From contig NC_020829.1 of assembly GCF_000349845.1 (NCBI RefSeq), positions 2,735,001-2,799,000 on the forward strand: a DNA stretch of 64,000 nt. The letters run 5' to 3'. How positions within the stretch are numbered: the first letter of the stretch is position 1; each line of letters opens with the position of its first letter. Shown in pieces: positions 38,841 through 46,822 of the stretch. Position numbers and translations under genes: made by a program. Below the pieces are notes generated by a model. It was not told where the DNA came from and searched no databases. It was given only the letters and a program-made list of their open reading frames with translations. Source of the DNA: Pseudomonas sp. ATCC 13867. GTDB lineage: Bacteria > Pseudomonadota > Gammaproteobacteria > Pseudomonadales > Pseudomonadaceae.

Positions 38841-39985
38841 CAGAGCCTCCAGTGCAGCCTCTCATTACCCTCTTCATCCTCGTCATCAGCAAGCATATGC
38901 CAGATGCCATTTCGAAAATCCACAGTAGTACCATCGAAGGCAGGCATACCATCGACCGGCTCACCGCAACGGTTATCGAAAAATATCTGTGACTCTTCGC
39001 ACCAGTACTCTTTAGACAAGCGCCGGCATTGTTTTATCGCCCCTGACCTAAGGCTGATATGGCGTTTAAGTTGATCGTTCTTGTAGCTGTCAACATCCAA
39101 TTTCTCCACAGTGAATCGTTTGAACTCACTGCTTATCGTCTGCACAGCAACCATGTGTTCCAAAATGGCTGCCGGAATCTTTTCGGCATATTTAATTTCG
39201 TGCAGTTTCTTTACGAACAGCCGATCAGCATAAGCTGATTCATCTACCAGTCCCTTTAGGCTGGTTAAATCAACAACTGGAAACTTTCGAGAATTCTTAC
39301 AATATCTTGCGAACAAAGTGGCAATTTTTATATCAAAATCGTCGTAGGTGATCTTCCAGCCATCTTTCGAAATACATGGCTCAATCAAATAGCCTAATAA
39401 AGCCTCGAAATAGTCTCCTCGCTTTGATGGATCCAATCCCTTTCCGTAGCGACTCTTCGCCTCTTCGGCGCGTACTACGAGGCTTGGCTCGTCAGAAACG
39501 ATTCTGACTTTCCCGATGACATCCAGGAGTATTTCACGTCTCTCCTCTGCCATTACAAACTGCTGAATTTGGACAACTTTCGATTCTTTCTTACCGGACG
39601 CTGCAGTTCTCGCTTCACTGTGCTTCAGGACATTGTCAAGAAGAGCCAGCCTGTCTCCCACTGTTAGTTGGTTCCAGTGACGAAGCTCCGCTGTGGCCCC
39701 ATAAGCCTGGGTGGTCAGCAGTATTAGTTCACAATATTTCTCTTGTTTGAATTTGGAGGATGTCCAGTTTTTTAGAGTATTCCAAAAATTGATATGCCCA
39801 TCGGTAAGATCATCGACGAAATTCTTTACTTCGATCTGGGCTTTTCCACCCACAGTAACGTCGCCATAGACCTCTAACCAAAGGGCCTGACCTTCTATCA
39901 AGTTATGGCAATACTCCAATGTCACTATCAATTGATAGCTTATTGCTTCGAGTAGTTTAGTTGCATCGTTGGTGAGCTTGCCCAC
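38837..39985 (-). CDS. ABC-3C system effector protein
   Basis: A 382-residue protein opening the ABC-3C operon. The N-terminal segment TLEYCHNLIEGQALWLEVYG, followed by DVTVGGKAQIEVKNF, has the E...D...ExK spacing of a restriction-nuclease-like domain; the C-terminal half (QLKRHISLRSGAIKQCRRLS to the end ERLHWRLW) resembles the ABC-3C C-terminal region. It would act as nuclease effector when released by the ATPase. Similar proteins are known as effector components of ABC-3C systems; activity has not been shown for this one. Confidence 0.72.
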   Translation of the reverse strand: MGKLTNDATKLLEAISYQLIVTLEYCHNLIEGQALWLEVYGDVTVGGKAQIEVKNFVDDLTDGHINFWNTLKNWTSSKFKQEKYCELILLTTQAYGATAELRHWNQLTVGDRLALLDNVLKHSEARTAASGKKESKVVQIQQFVMAEERREILLDVIGKVRIVSDEPSLVVRAEEAKSRYGKGLDPSKRGDYFEALLGYLIEPCISKDGWKITYDDFDIKIATLFARYCKNSRKFPVVDLTSLKGLVDESAYADRLFVKKLHEIKYAEKIPAAILEHMVAVQTISSEFKRFTVEKLDVDSYKNDQLKRHISLRSGAIKQCRRLSKEYWCEESQIFFDNRCGEPVDGMPAFDGTTVDFRNGIWHMLADDEDEEGNERLHWRLW

Positions 39986-40301
39986 AACATTCTCCGCTCA
40001 TTGCTTCACCGTTGCGGCAAGGGAGTTTTCGCTAGGAGAGAGGGGTAAGCCGTCCTGGCAAATCCGCTACAACAGTTGGAAAACCAATTCCGACACAGCA
40101 ACTGTGTACCTTAGTTACTTGGCGTCAAATACTGTGTGTATATACAGTAAAATTAACTAATGGCTAGTCGATTGTAGCGTGATGCTATTTTAATCGCAAA
40201 AGGCCTCATTCTGCTGTTTCGACCAATCGGGCTGGCCTTTGGCCCTAGCTCGCGAGAAGATTCAGCGATGGAATCCTGCTCCACCAATACGGAGATCATC
40301 G
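39986..40301. other. divergent intergenic region
   Basis: About 315 AT-rich bases between the leftward ABC-3C operon and the rightward membrane-protein gene; it should contain both promoters. No gene is supported. Confidence 0.4.
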
Positions 40302-40922
40302 GTGACGGGGGCTAAAAGCGAATATCTAAAATGGCTAAGGCCAGCGGCGCCATTGCTGCTAGGCGCACTGGTGCTGATAGCTACGGCGTTCGTCAGCATC
40401 AGCTTCTTCGGCGCTAATAATAAGCCCTTCATATGGTGGATGAGCTTATCAATGCAGGTGCTGGGGCTATCACTTAGCGCAGGGGCGCTCTATTTCTCTG
40501 CTAGAGAAAATGCGGTTGCCGCGCCCTGGCGAGTCCTTTGGGCATGGCTGCGCCAGTTCCCCGCATGGCGAAAGCCTCCAACTCAAGCCGTGGGTACAGT
40601 GAGCATTGGCCCGCTCAGCATGACCGGTTTAGCACGAGGTTCCTCCAGTCCACCTACGTCGTTTACCACAGAGCAAAAGCTAATGTGGCTCAAGGAAGTA
40701 GTCGATGGTTTGCATGCAGCACTCGTTGAGACAGTCAACGCAACCAACGTCAGGCTAGACCACGTTGAGTCCCAACTTGGCAAGATCTCCGACCATATGG
40801 ATCGCTCAACCATTCAGATTGAGGAAAAGATTCGGAGCTTAAGCGCCTCCAACTTCTATCAGGTTTTCGCCGGCCTAGCCTTGCTTTCCGTAGGATCCAT
40901 CCTCAGCTTGTTCCTCTCTTGA
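40302..40922 (+). CDS. 206-residue membrane protein, copy 1 (novel family)
   Basis: The start GTG 40302 is chosen because the second copy (51561) has the same GGAG..GTGACGGGG context and the same 621-base length. Two N-terminal membrane segments (PLLLGALVLIATAFVSISFF and MSLSMQVLGLSLSAGALYFS) are followed by a Pro/Trp-rich linker, a predicted coiled coil (LHAALVETVNATNVRLDHVE) and a C-terminal membrane segment (FAGLALLSVGSILSLFLS). I do not recognise the family. Two membrane anchors around a coiled coil would suit a sensor or pore-forming defence protein, which is a guess. Confidence 0.72.
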   Translation: MTGAKSEYLKWLRPAAPLLLGALVLIATAFVSISFFGANNKPFIWWMSLSMQVLGLSLSAGALYFSARENAVAAPWRVLWAWLRQFPAWRKPPTQAVGTVSIGPLSMTGLARGSSSPPTSFTTEQKLMWLKEVVDGLHAALVETVNATNVRLDHVESQLGKISDHMDRSTIQIEEKIRSLSASNFYQVFAGLALLSVGSILSLFLS

Positions 40923-41384
40923 TTACGATGCGCCGCTCACGTTTGCGGCCTCCTACTCAAAGGGCTGGCATTTTTCACGCAGCACCGTAGGCTGTACTTC
41001 ACCTTCAAAAAGCCAATCCTAGTGGCGACCGAGATGTCTTGAATCAGTGACCGAACTCTTCAGCCAACACTGGCCGGGGAGACAGTAGTCAAAGACCCCG
41101 AAATCATGGCACTCCGGTCTTGAAGGGCACTCGCCCCCCAATTGAGGTAGTGCAGGTATCGATCGACGCCGGGGTGCCAATCAAACAGTTACTGGTGGAT
41201 TATCCTTCGCTAACCGAAGAGGTGATTTCTCACGCTCGGGTTTACGCCAGCGCTCACCCTTAGCATGGCAGCGCCTAGGCCCAAGAGCCTTCTAGACCGC
41301 ACCGAGCCGGCATCTGTCTCGGTGAGTTCGCCGCCCCGGCTAGCAGATCCAGATCGCGCCACGTCCCTATCAACTAGAGGTCAT
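40923..41384. other. gap of about 460 bases
   Basis: No convincing gene. Fragments read like degraded coding sequence but cannot be assigned. Confidence 0.35.
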
Positions 41385-41612
41385 ATGCGTAAGAATCCGA
41401 AGAGCTCTGACGCGTACTCCCGCGTTGGGCCCGACAATTTTGATCAGATCATCCATGAGAAGGAGGCCCGATCACTCGCTAAAGAGGCAGAACGTCGAGC
41501 GCTGTCGGAAGACGACATCCGACGGATAGACGAAGCCAATGCTGATGCGATGAATGAGCTTTTCAAGCGTTATGGCGGGCATCGGCGGTATAAGCCTGAC
41601 AGAAGCACGTAA
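41385..41612 (+). CDS. small hypothetical protein
   Basis: A 75-residue highly charged protein (MRKNPKSSDAYSRVGPDNFD...). The start at 41385 has AGAGG 5 bases upstream, better than an upstream in-frame ATG at 41265. No family recognised; the middle (EKEARSLAKEAERRALSEDD) is helical. It is convergent with the membrane protein of the graspetide cluster. Confidence 0.5.
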   Translation: MRKNPKSSDAYSRVGPDNFDQIIHEKEARSLAKEAERRALSEDDIRRIDEANADAMNELFKRYGGHRRYKPDRST

Positions 41613-41668
41613 AGGCAGTCTTGGCATGAGGGCGCACTTCACTACGGTCACCACTTGAGAACGCTACG

Positions 41669-42349
41669 TTAGGCAAATGCGCGCCTTGATACGCTTAGTT
41701 TAGCGTCGGGTAGCAGGGACTTCACAGCGGCCTGACCGATTGGACTGATTGCCTGGATGGCGAGTAACAGGGCAAATGTCAAAAAAGCTCTCAGCAGGAA
41801 TTGATGAGCCATCTTGATACAGAGCACTTTCGCGTTCACGCCTCTATAATTGGCAATGACCGCCCGGCACAGCCGCTTTGCTAGCTCCTGCTTAGGGTTA
41901 GGCTTATCCCAGCTAACAGAAATGTCCTTAGGGCTAGTCTGGTTGGATACGGACACCTTAAGCGTCTTGAATGCCCAGCCGCCCGCCCTTACCAGGTACA
42001 ACATCGAGAGAGCAAAAACCACAAGGGATAGGCAGCCGAGTAGTGCGGGCGTTTTCTCGCCCCAAAGGTTCCCCAGCAGAGAGGCGAGGACAGGAACTAA
42101 TGCCGTGATAGCTGCTAGATAAATTCCGGCCTTGGTATCCGCTCCTCGACTTCGCTCCAACTCAGCATCGTAGATCCTCCGTGCCTCCTCGAGAGCTGCA
42201 TCAGAATCCTTCTCCAAGCCTGCGCTAACGATTGCGTCCTTCAAACCTCCGTAGAGCTCATCGTCTAGCCTGTCCTTTTCCTTATCCTCTTTGACGAAGG
42301 GCCACATAAGCTGCGGCAGACTACGCCAGTGAAATTCTTTGAAGCTCAT
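41669..42349 (-). CDS. membrane protein of the graspetide cluster (SLATT-like)
   Basis: A 226-residue protein. A helical N-terminus ends in LERSRGADTKAGIYLAAITA, which runs into two membrane segments (LVPVLASLLGNLW and LLGCLSLVVFALSMLYLV); a third is AFLTFALLLAIQAI. The ADTKAG..L start of the first membrane helix recalls SLATT and Pycsar-type effector membrane proteins. Its upstream end overlaps the ATP-grasp gene by 29 bases, indicating one transcript. It may export, anchor or execute the action of the modified peptide. Confidence 0.68.
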   Translation of the reverse strand: MSFKEFHWRSLPQLMWPFVKEDKEKDRLDDELYGGLKDAIVSAGLEKDSDAALEEARRIYDAELERSRGADTKAGIYLAAITALVPVLASLLGNLWGEKTPALLGCLSLVVFALSMLYLVRAGGWAFKTLKVSVSNQTSPKDISVSWDKPNPKQELAKRLCRAVIANYRGVNAKVLCIKMAHQFLLRAFLTFALLLAIQAISPIGQAAVKSLLPDAKLSVSRRAFA

Positions 42350-43274
42350 CCACTATCGCTCCGGCAATCGGGTACCCGGTCAAATTTTCAATCCAAGCCC
42401 ACTGCCCATTGGGATTGATCTCTAGGAACCACAGCGCTCCATCCGAGTCGCAGATGAAGTCGATTGCGCCGTACCGCAAATTCAACTGCGCCATCAGGCA
42501 ATGACACTGCTGCTCGACCTCAGTGGGAAGATTAATTCGCTCGTGCTTCAAATCTGGGCGGCTGCCTTGTCGCCAATCGACCTGGGTTTCATCGTGCTCT
42601 TGAGACCAAATGGCGGTCGCAAAAATCCGCTCCCCCACCATAGTGACCCGAACGTCATACTTCTTAGCGATCTCACACTGAACGATGAACGGGGCAAGGC
42701 TAATTGCATCGGCATCAGCATCATCGAAATCGGAAATCCGGGTGGTGAAAATCACACGCTCCTGCTCACCGTTGAGCACCGCCTGGCGAAGCGGCTTTCC
42801 TATCGCAGGGCCGATGTCGGCGACTTGGCGCACGGATCTGAGGTCGTTGGTGATCGCGGCAGTCGGCACATTGAAGCCGATCTCATGAGCAAGCAGGAGC
42901 TGCCTGGGCTTGTCCTCAGCCAGGAAGATGTCAGTAGGTGCGTTGAGCCACTGCCCCTCCAATCGTGCGTACAAGCTCTTAAGCAAGCTACTCCACTCTG
43001 CCTCAACGTAGGCGCGCTCCCCTGGTTCAGTAACAGCGTCTGACAGCAATGGAGCACCAGGGCGTCGAAAGTACGCTGCTGTGATCTCGTCACCCGAGAT
43101 TTGCCGATCACCGAAGGCTATCGACCATGCCTGCCGAGGTGCTGGGGCCATGGTGCATAGAGAGTCAGGAAGCTGTTCAGTGTTGAGGCGGAAGTACGGA
43201 ATCTCACGACGCTGCAGTTCTGCCACTACATAGTCAGTCGTGATGTCGCGTCGGTTAGTCACAAGCAGAAGCAC
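42321..43274 (-). CDS. graspetide maturase (MvdC/MvdD-like ATP-grasp ligase)
   Basis: A 317-residue ATP-grasp enzyme of the kind that builds ester or amide side-chain crosslinks in graspetides (microviridin family). The N-terminal pre-ATP-grasp region has MLLLVTNRRDITTDYVVAEL. Substrate and ATP parts include FLAEDKPRQLLLAHEIGFNV, AKKYDVRVTMVGERIF and the metal-binding LRYGAIDFICDSDG...LWFLEINPNGQWAWIE. It lies 14 bases downstream of the precursor gene on the same strand. The match to the MvdD/MvdC type is clear from the YDVRVT and FLEINPNGQW motifs. Confidence 0.9.
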   Translation of the reverse strand: MLLLVTNRRDITTDYVVAELQRREIPYFRLNTEQLPDSLCTMAPAPRQAWSIAFGDRQISGDEITAAYFRRPGAPLLSDAVTEPGERAYVEAEWSSLLKSLYARLEGQWLNAPTDIFLAEDKPRQLLLAHEIGFNVPTAAITNDLRSVRQVADIGPAIGKPLRQAVLNGEQERVIFTTRISDFDDADADAISLAPFIVQCEIAKKYDVRVTMVGERIFATAIWSQEHDETQVDWRQGSRPDLKHERINLPTEVEQQCHCLMAQLNLRYGAIDFICDSDGALWFLEINPNGQWAWIENLTGYPIAGAIVDELQRISLA

Positions 43275-43288
43275 GGCTTTCGCTCCAC

Positions 43289-43846
43289 TCAGTCCTGGTA
43301 GTAGCGCGTCTCAAGAGAGAATGACGGATCGCCGTTGTCGTCCCGCTCCAGCTCAACGTTAGTCTTGGTCATAAGCTCCAGAATCAGGTTCGCAGTACCG
43401 GGATCATCCTGCTCGGTCTTGCTCTCAGTCTTGGAGAGCAGCTCCAGAAGCTGGTTGCCTCTAGCGAAGTCATCATCATCACTTTCCGTGCGCTGGAATG
43501 TCTTTGTGATGGTCTCCAGCAGGAAAAAAGAATCGTCGTCCTGCTCATTGTTCGTTTTGGTCTTAGTCAGTAGCTGAGACAGAGCACCGTTCTCAATCAG
43601 AGGCTTGGTGCCCGAAACGGTATCCACCACCCACATATCCTTTTCGGCCGAGTAATACCCAGGCAGCCGATTCTCTCCTGTTCGAGGCGTCGCTGACCTA
43701 GCAAGAAATGGCGTTCTAGACGGTAGCTTCCCTTCTATAGCTCCCATAGCGGTACTGTGCTCCCCTGAATGTGAATGTGGCTGCCTTGCTGAGCGCTCCG
43801 ACGATAGCACTTTGCTCTTGCCATTCGAAGCATCGCCACTAATCAA
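43289..43846 (-). CDS. graspetide precursor with four TKT-x4-E-x-DD cores
   Basis: A 185-residue precursor (or 152 from the Met at 43747). The leader has PSRTPFLARSATP, recalling the PFFARFL recognition helix of microviridin leaders, then LPGYYSAEKDMWVVD. The C-terminal half contains four repeats with exact internal spacing: residues 94-104 (TKTKTNNEQDD), 114-124 (TKTFQRTESDD), 138-148 (SKTESKTEQDD) and 160-170 (TKTNVELERDD). Thr/Ser/Lys donors followed at fixed distance by Glu/Asp acceptors are what an ATP-grasp ligase links. Repeats are 20-24 residues apart and each follows a hydrophobic LETI/LELL/LELM. The maturase gene is next. Confidence 0.85.
   Translation of the reverse strand: MISGDASNGKSKVLSSERSARQPHSHSGEHSTAMGAIEGKLPSRTPFLARSATPRTGENRLPGYYSAEKDMWVVDTVSGTKPLIENGALSQLLTKTKTNNEQDDDSFFLLETITKTFQRTESDDDDFARGNQLLELLSKTESKTEQDDPGTANLILELMTKTNVELERDDNGDPSFSLETRYYQD
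43337..43567 (-). repeat. four-fold core repeat of the graspetide precursor
   Basis: The consensus [TS]KT-x4-E-x-DD occurs four times with no deviation in spacing. It covers residues 94-170 of the precursor. Confidence 0.85.
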
Positions 43847-43876
43847 TGTCCCTAGCCTTTCACTTCTGGTCGCTTT

Positions 43877-44188
43877 ATGTTCCGTCGATCACGCCTTGAT
43901 CGACATGGAGTTTTAATCTTACCAAACGTCTTCTTCTCCTACTGCCACGCCGAAGAGGCGCTACGAAACCAATTGGAAAAGCAGCTTGCAATGCTGAAGC
44001 GCCAAGGGGTGATCGAGACATGGCACGATCGTAGGATCGGTGCAGGTCAGGAGATCGACCAGGTTATCGACGAACACATCAACAGCGACGAGATCATCCT
44101 GCTCCAGGTGAGCCCGGATTTCCTTGCTTCCGACTACTGCTACGACATTGAAATGACGCGGGCTACGCAACACACAGGCGTAGGTTGA
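43877..44188 (+). pseudogene. TIR-domain gene, 3' truncated
   Basis: The frame encodes a TIR domain from about residue 17: NVFFSYCHAEEALRNQLEKQ, VIETWHDRRIGAGQEIDQVI, DEIILLQVSPDFLASDYCYD and then EMTRAT. This is the N-terminal two thirds of a TIR fold. The frame then stops at 44188 and the following DNA is a tnpT-derived fragment instead of the rest of the TIR fold. Intact relatives act as NAD-consuming effectors. The gene is divergent from the graspetide precursor and may once have been its partner. As it stands it is probably inactive. Confidence 0.75.
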
Positions 44189-44192
44189 TCAG

Positions 44193-44801
44193 TTGAAAGG
44201 GAGCATTCAGGCCTTGGCAGGCCAGTTGCTGGAGTCACGCGACCAGCTCCGAACAGCGCAAGAGCAGAAACACCAGTCCGAGCTGGCAAATGCCCGACTT
44301 CGTCAGGTGGGGAGTGATCTGGAAACACGCCTGCGGGATCGAGACGCACAGATCCTCTCGCTAGAGGAGAAGCACAACCACGCTCACCTCACGCTTGATC
44401 ACTTCCGCCAAGCTGCCAAGGAGGAGCGTGAGCAAGAGTTGCGACAGCATGAAGGGTGGCTGCAGCAAGCTGGAGTTGAGCTGAGACAGTTGCAGCAGAC
44501 ACTGATTATTCGCTAGGGCGAAGTGACACAACTAAATCGAGATAACGAGCGGCTGCTCACAGAGGCCCGTCTATTGCGGAATGATGAGGAGGCGAAGTAG
44601 CAGATTGTACGCGAGGCGCTGGCTTCTGAGGTATTGCGCCAAGATAAAGCCAGGCTCGACGGGCAGCGCATGGAGCTTGAGGAGCAGAATCAGCAACTCT
44701 CGGACGAGTTGCGCACCACGCAGCAAATGGTGCGAGACCAACTGATTCTGATCGCTAGCCTCCAAGAGCGTCTGCAAAAATCTGAGCCGGATGTGCCTTG
44801 A
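44193..44801 (+). pseudogene. tnpT 3' fragment with two in-frame stops
   Basis: The frame LKGSIQALAGQLLESRDQLR... aligns without gaps to the C-terminal two thirds of the TnpT encoded at 61478 (for example EQKHQSELANARLRQVGSDL against EQKHQSDLANARLRQVGSDL). It is interrupted by TAG at 44514-44516 and TAG at 44598-44600 and ends at TGA 44799. The DNA-binding N-terminus of TnpT is missing. It joins directly to the truncated TIR gene, so the join records a recombination or deletion. Confidence 0.85.
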
Positions 44802-44829
44802 GTCTTAGTCCCCGCCCTTCTGAAACCAT

Positions 44830-44851
44830 AAGGCCGCCCCGAAGCGGCCTT
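44830..44851. terminator. AAGGCCGC-loop-GCGGCCTT hairpin
   Basis: A perfect 8-bp stem with a CCCGAA loop between the tnpT fragment and the convergent MvaT-like gene. It can serve either strand, though flanking T runs are short. Confidence 0.6.
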
Positions 44852-44858
44852 TGTGAAT

Positions 44859-45224
44859 TCACGCCTGGCGCCATGATTCAACGACGTCAGATCCAAACTC
44901 ACTTTTCCAACCGCGTAAGACTCGATGGTTACCACCTTTGGTCTCAACAATCTCGCCAGTGTGTGGGTTTTGGTAGACCTTAAGCTCTCGCGCTTTACGT
45001 TGAGCATCCGTCCGCCGGCTGGGTCGGCCCATACCTGCCTGAGCCGGATCAAGAATAGAGAGCACGTCTTTCAGGCTTTTTTCGTACTCACGCATGAGGC
45101 TCCTTAGCTGCTCTTCGAACTCGATTTCTTTTTTCAGGCCAGAGTCATTTTTGAGTGACTCCAAATGGGCCAATTGCTCGGCAAGCGCCTTTTCGGCCGC
45201 ACGAAACTCTGCAAGACGGGACAT
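44859..45224 (-). CDS. MvaT/MvaU-family H-NS-like nucleoid protein
   Basis: A 121-residue member of the Pseudomonas H-NS functional family. The N-terminal coiled-coil oligomerisation part (MSRLAEFRAAEKALAEQLAH) is followed by the DNA-binding domain YQNPHTGEIVETKGGNHRVL, then RGWKSEFG, which carries the GGNHxxLxxWK signature. MvaT proteins bind AT-rich foreign DNA and silence it. Encoded in the AT-richer cargo, it probably keeps the island quiet and reduces the cost of carriage. It differs from the chromosomal MvaT copy, which is expected elsewhere. Confidence 0.88.
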   Translation of the reverse strand: MSRLAEFRAAEKALAEQLAHLESLKNDSGLKKEIEFEEQLRSLMREYEKSLKDVLSILDPAQAGMGRPSRRTDAQRKARELKVYQNPHTGEIVETKGGNHRVLRGWKSEFGSDVVESWRQA

Positions 45225-45278
45225 TTATCTTCCTTAGCAATATATTATGCGTTCAAAATTAAAGCGCAGGGTTACAGT

Positions 45279-45593
45279 ATGGCAGGGATTCTAAAGGATT
45301 GGGCTAGCTCTACAGCTGACTGGCGAATTATCGCAAATGAGCTGAGCATGGAAACTACGAAACGTCGTCCCGAGGATCAGCCAAGTCAGCAATTACAGGA
45401 AGCCTGCGCACGGCACCTGTCAATCAATGATCTAGATCGTGTGCGTCGAGCCTTGAAAAGCCTGGATGCGATTGGTAATCCCCCTCTCACTCAGGAGCAG
45501 TGCCTAGACTTGCTCGCTAGTATGAACGGCGATGACTCCCCCATTCCTAACGAAGTGAGAGGAAAAGCGCTTGAAGAAGGGCTTGCAATTTAA
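45279..45593 (+). CDS. small helical protein, unknown
   Basis: A 104-residue protein starting MAGILKDWASSTADWRIIAN at 45279. It is divergent from the MvaT-like gene and precedes the HEPN/OST-HTH gene by about 130 bases. The helical pattern with DWRIIANELSM loosely recalls death-like adaptor domains, but this is too weak to call. Confidence 0.55.
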   Translation: MAGILKDWASSTADWRIIANELSMETTKRRPEDQPSQQLQEACARHLSINDLDRVRRALKSLDAIGNPPLTQEQCLDLLASMNGDDSPIPNEVRGKALEEGLAI

Positions 45594-45727
45594 CTGCTCC
45601 TAACTAGACAGGAATATGTACCTTCTTAGCTGATTTGCCAAAATCTGCTAGGGCAAATAGGGTGACCTCATGGGTGCCCTACTTGCCATGTAGCTTTGAC
45701 TCAAGCTTGGTACGAGGGGAACTAGCA

Positions 45728-46591
45728 TTGGACGAGCAGGTGAACGAGGGGCTCGCCGCCCTCCAGGGCTTGGTCAGCCAAAAGATGGGGCGGTGCATCC
45801 TCCGTCTCCAGCAGGTAGAGCTATTGACTAAGGCGATGCTGAGCTACAGCAGCATTGAGGGGCCGGCCGAGGAGCTGTCGGCTAACTTGGAGAAGCGCAA
45901 GAAGGCCTTAGCCAACAAAACATTGGGCCAACTCGTTAGCGATTTCGTTGCTTCCTATGCACGTCCCCTGGAAAAAGACGACATCCCAGAGGATCTCCCC
46001 GGCGATGCCACGCGATGCTATGTCCGAATGTCGTGCCGCGTTCAACTGGAGAGTGATGACCACACCGGTCTGAAAGACGCGCTCACGAGCCTGGTCACAC
46101 TTCGAAATGACCTCGTGCATCACTTCATGGAGCGGTTCAATGTGTTCAGTCCCGATGGTTGCGCGGCGGCCATCGCCCATCTGGACGCTGCCTTCGCCGA
46201 AATCGAGACGCAGGATCGCGCACTTCGCGCCATGGCCAAATCAATGGATGAGGCCCGGCAAGAAATGGGGGCCTTTCTCGCCTCAGAGGCGGGTAGCGAC
46301 ATGATCGTCTACGGCATTATGCCGGGCGACGGCCCCATGCACTGGCCATCGACGACTGTCGTGCAGTGGCTGCTGAACGCCGAGCTGGCCTGTGCCGTCA
46401 ACGGATGGACGCGGCTGTCGGATGCGATCCGTCACATTGAGCAGCGGAACCAGGGGCTCACACCGAGAAAGTACGGCTGCACAACGTGGCGCCAGGTAGT
46501 GCATGAGTCGAGGCTCTTCCAGACTGAGCGGCGCCGAGAGCAACAGGTCGATGGATCCGCTCTTTGGTATCGTAGCAAGCCGCAGCTCTAA
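45728..46591 (+). CDS. HEPN-like plus OST-HTH (LOTUS) domain protein
   Basis: The preferred start is TTG 45728 (GAGGGG nearby), giving 287 residues; an open frame extends back to TTG 45635. The N-terminal helical domain contains TSLVTLRNDLVHHFMERFNV with RNDLVH, a Rx4H motif of HEPN ribonucleases. The C-terminal ~40 residues, LTPRKYGCTTWRQVVHESRL followed by FQTERRREQQVDGSALWYRS, resemble an OST-HTH/LOTUS fold, known to bind RNA. A helical linker joins them. An RNA-targeting effector is a reasonable inference. The family is found in Pseudomonas annotations but its function is unknown to me. Confidence 0.68.
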   Translation: MDEQVNEGLAALQGLVSQKMGRCILRLQQVELLTKAMLSYSSIEGPAEELSANLEKRKKALANKTLGQLVSDFVASYARPLEKDDIPEDLPGDATRCYVRMSCRVQLESDDHTGLKDALTSLVTLRNDLVHHFMERFNVFSPDGCAAAIAHLDAAFAEIETQDRALRAMAKSMDEARQEMGAFLASEAGSDMIVYGIMPGDGPMHWPSTTVVQWLLNAELACAVNGWTRLSDAIRHIEQRNQGLTPRKYGCTTWRQVVHESRLFQTERRREQQVDGSALWYRSKPQL

Positions 46592-46822
46592 GTCAGCTAG
46601 CCATCCCACTTTGACTTACCACCCTTTTGCAGGCACGCCTGAATGTTCGCTGACTGTAGTGGTCAACCTATCCCGGACAGTGGGTTAGGTGCCTTTGCGG
46701 AACGCTTACACAACCGCTGCCGAAACAGGCGGCTGGGGCGGTAGCTGCCACACGTCACAGGCAGAAATTGGCCAAGAGCGGCCATCCTCCGTCTACAAAA
46801 CCAGCCGCGATTCAGAACCTTC
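46592..46822. other. convergent gap
   Basis: About 230 bases between convergent genes; nothing recognisable. Confidence 0.35.
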
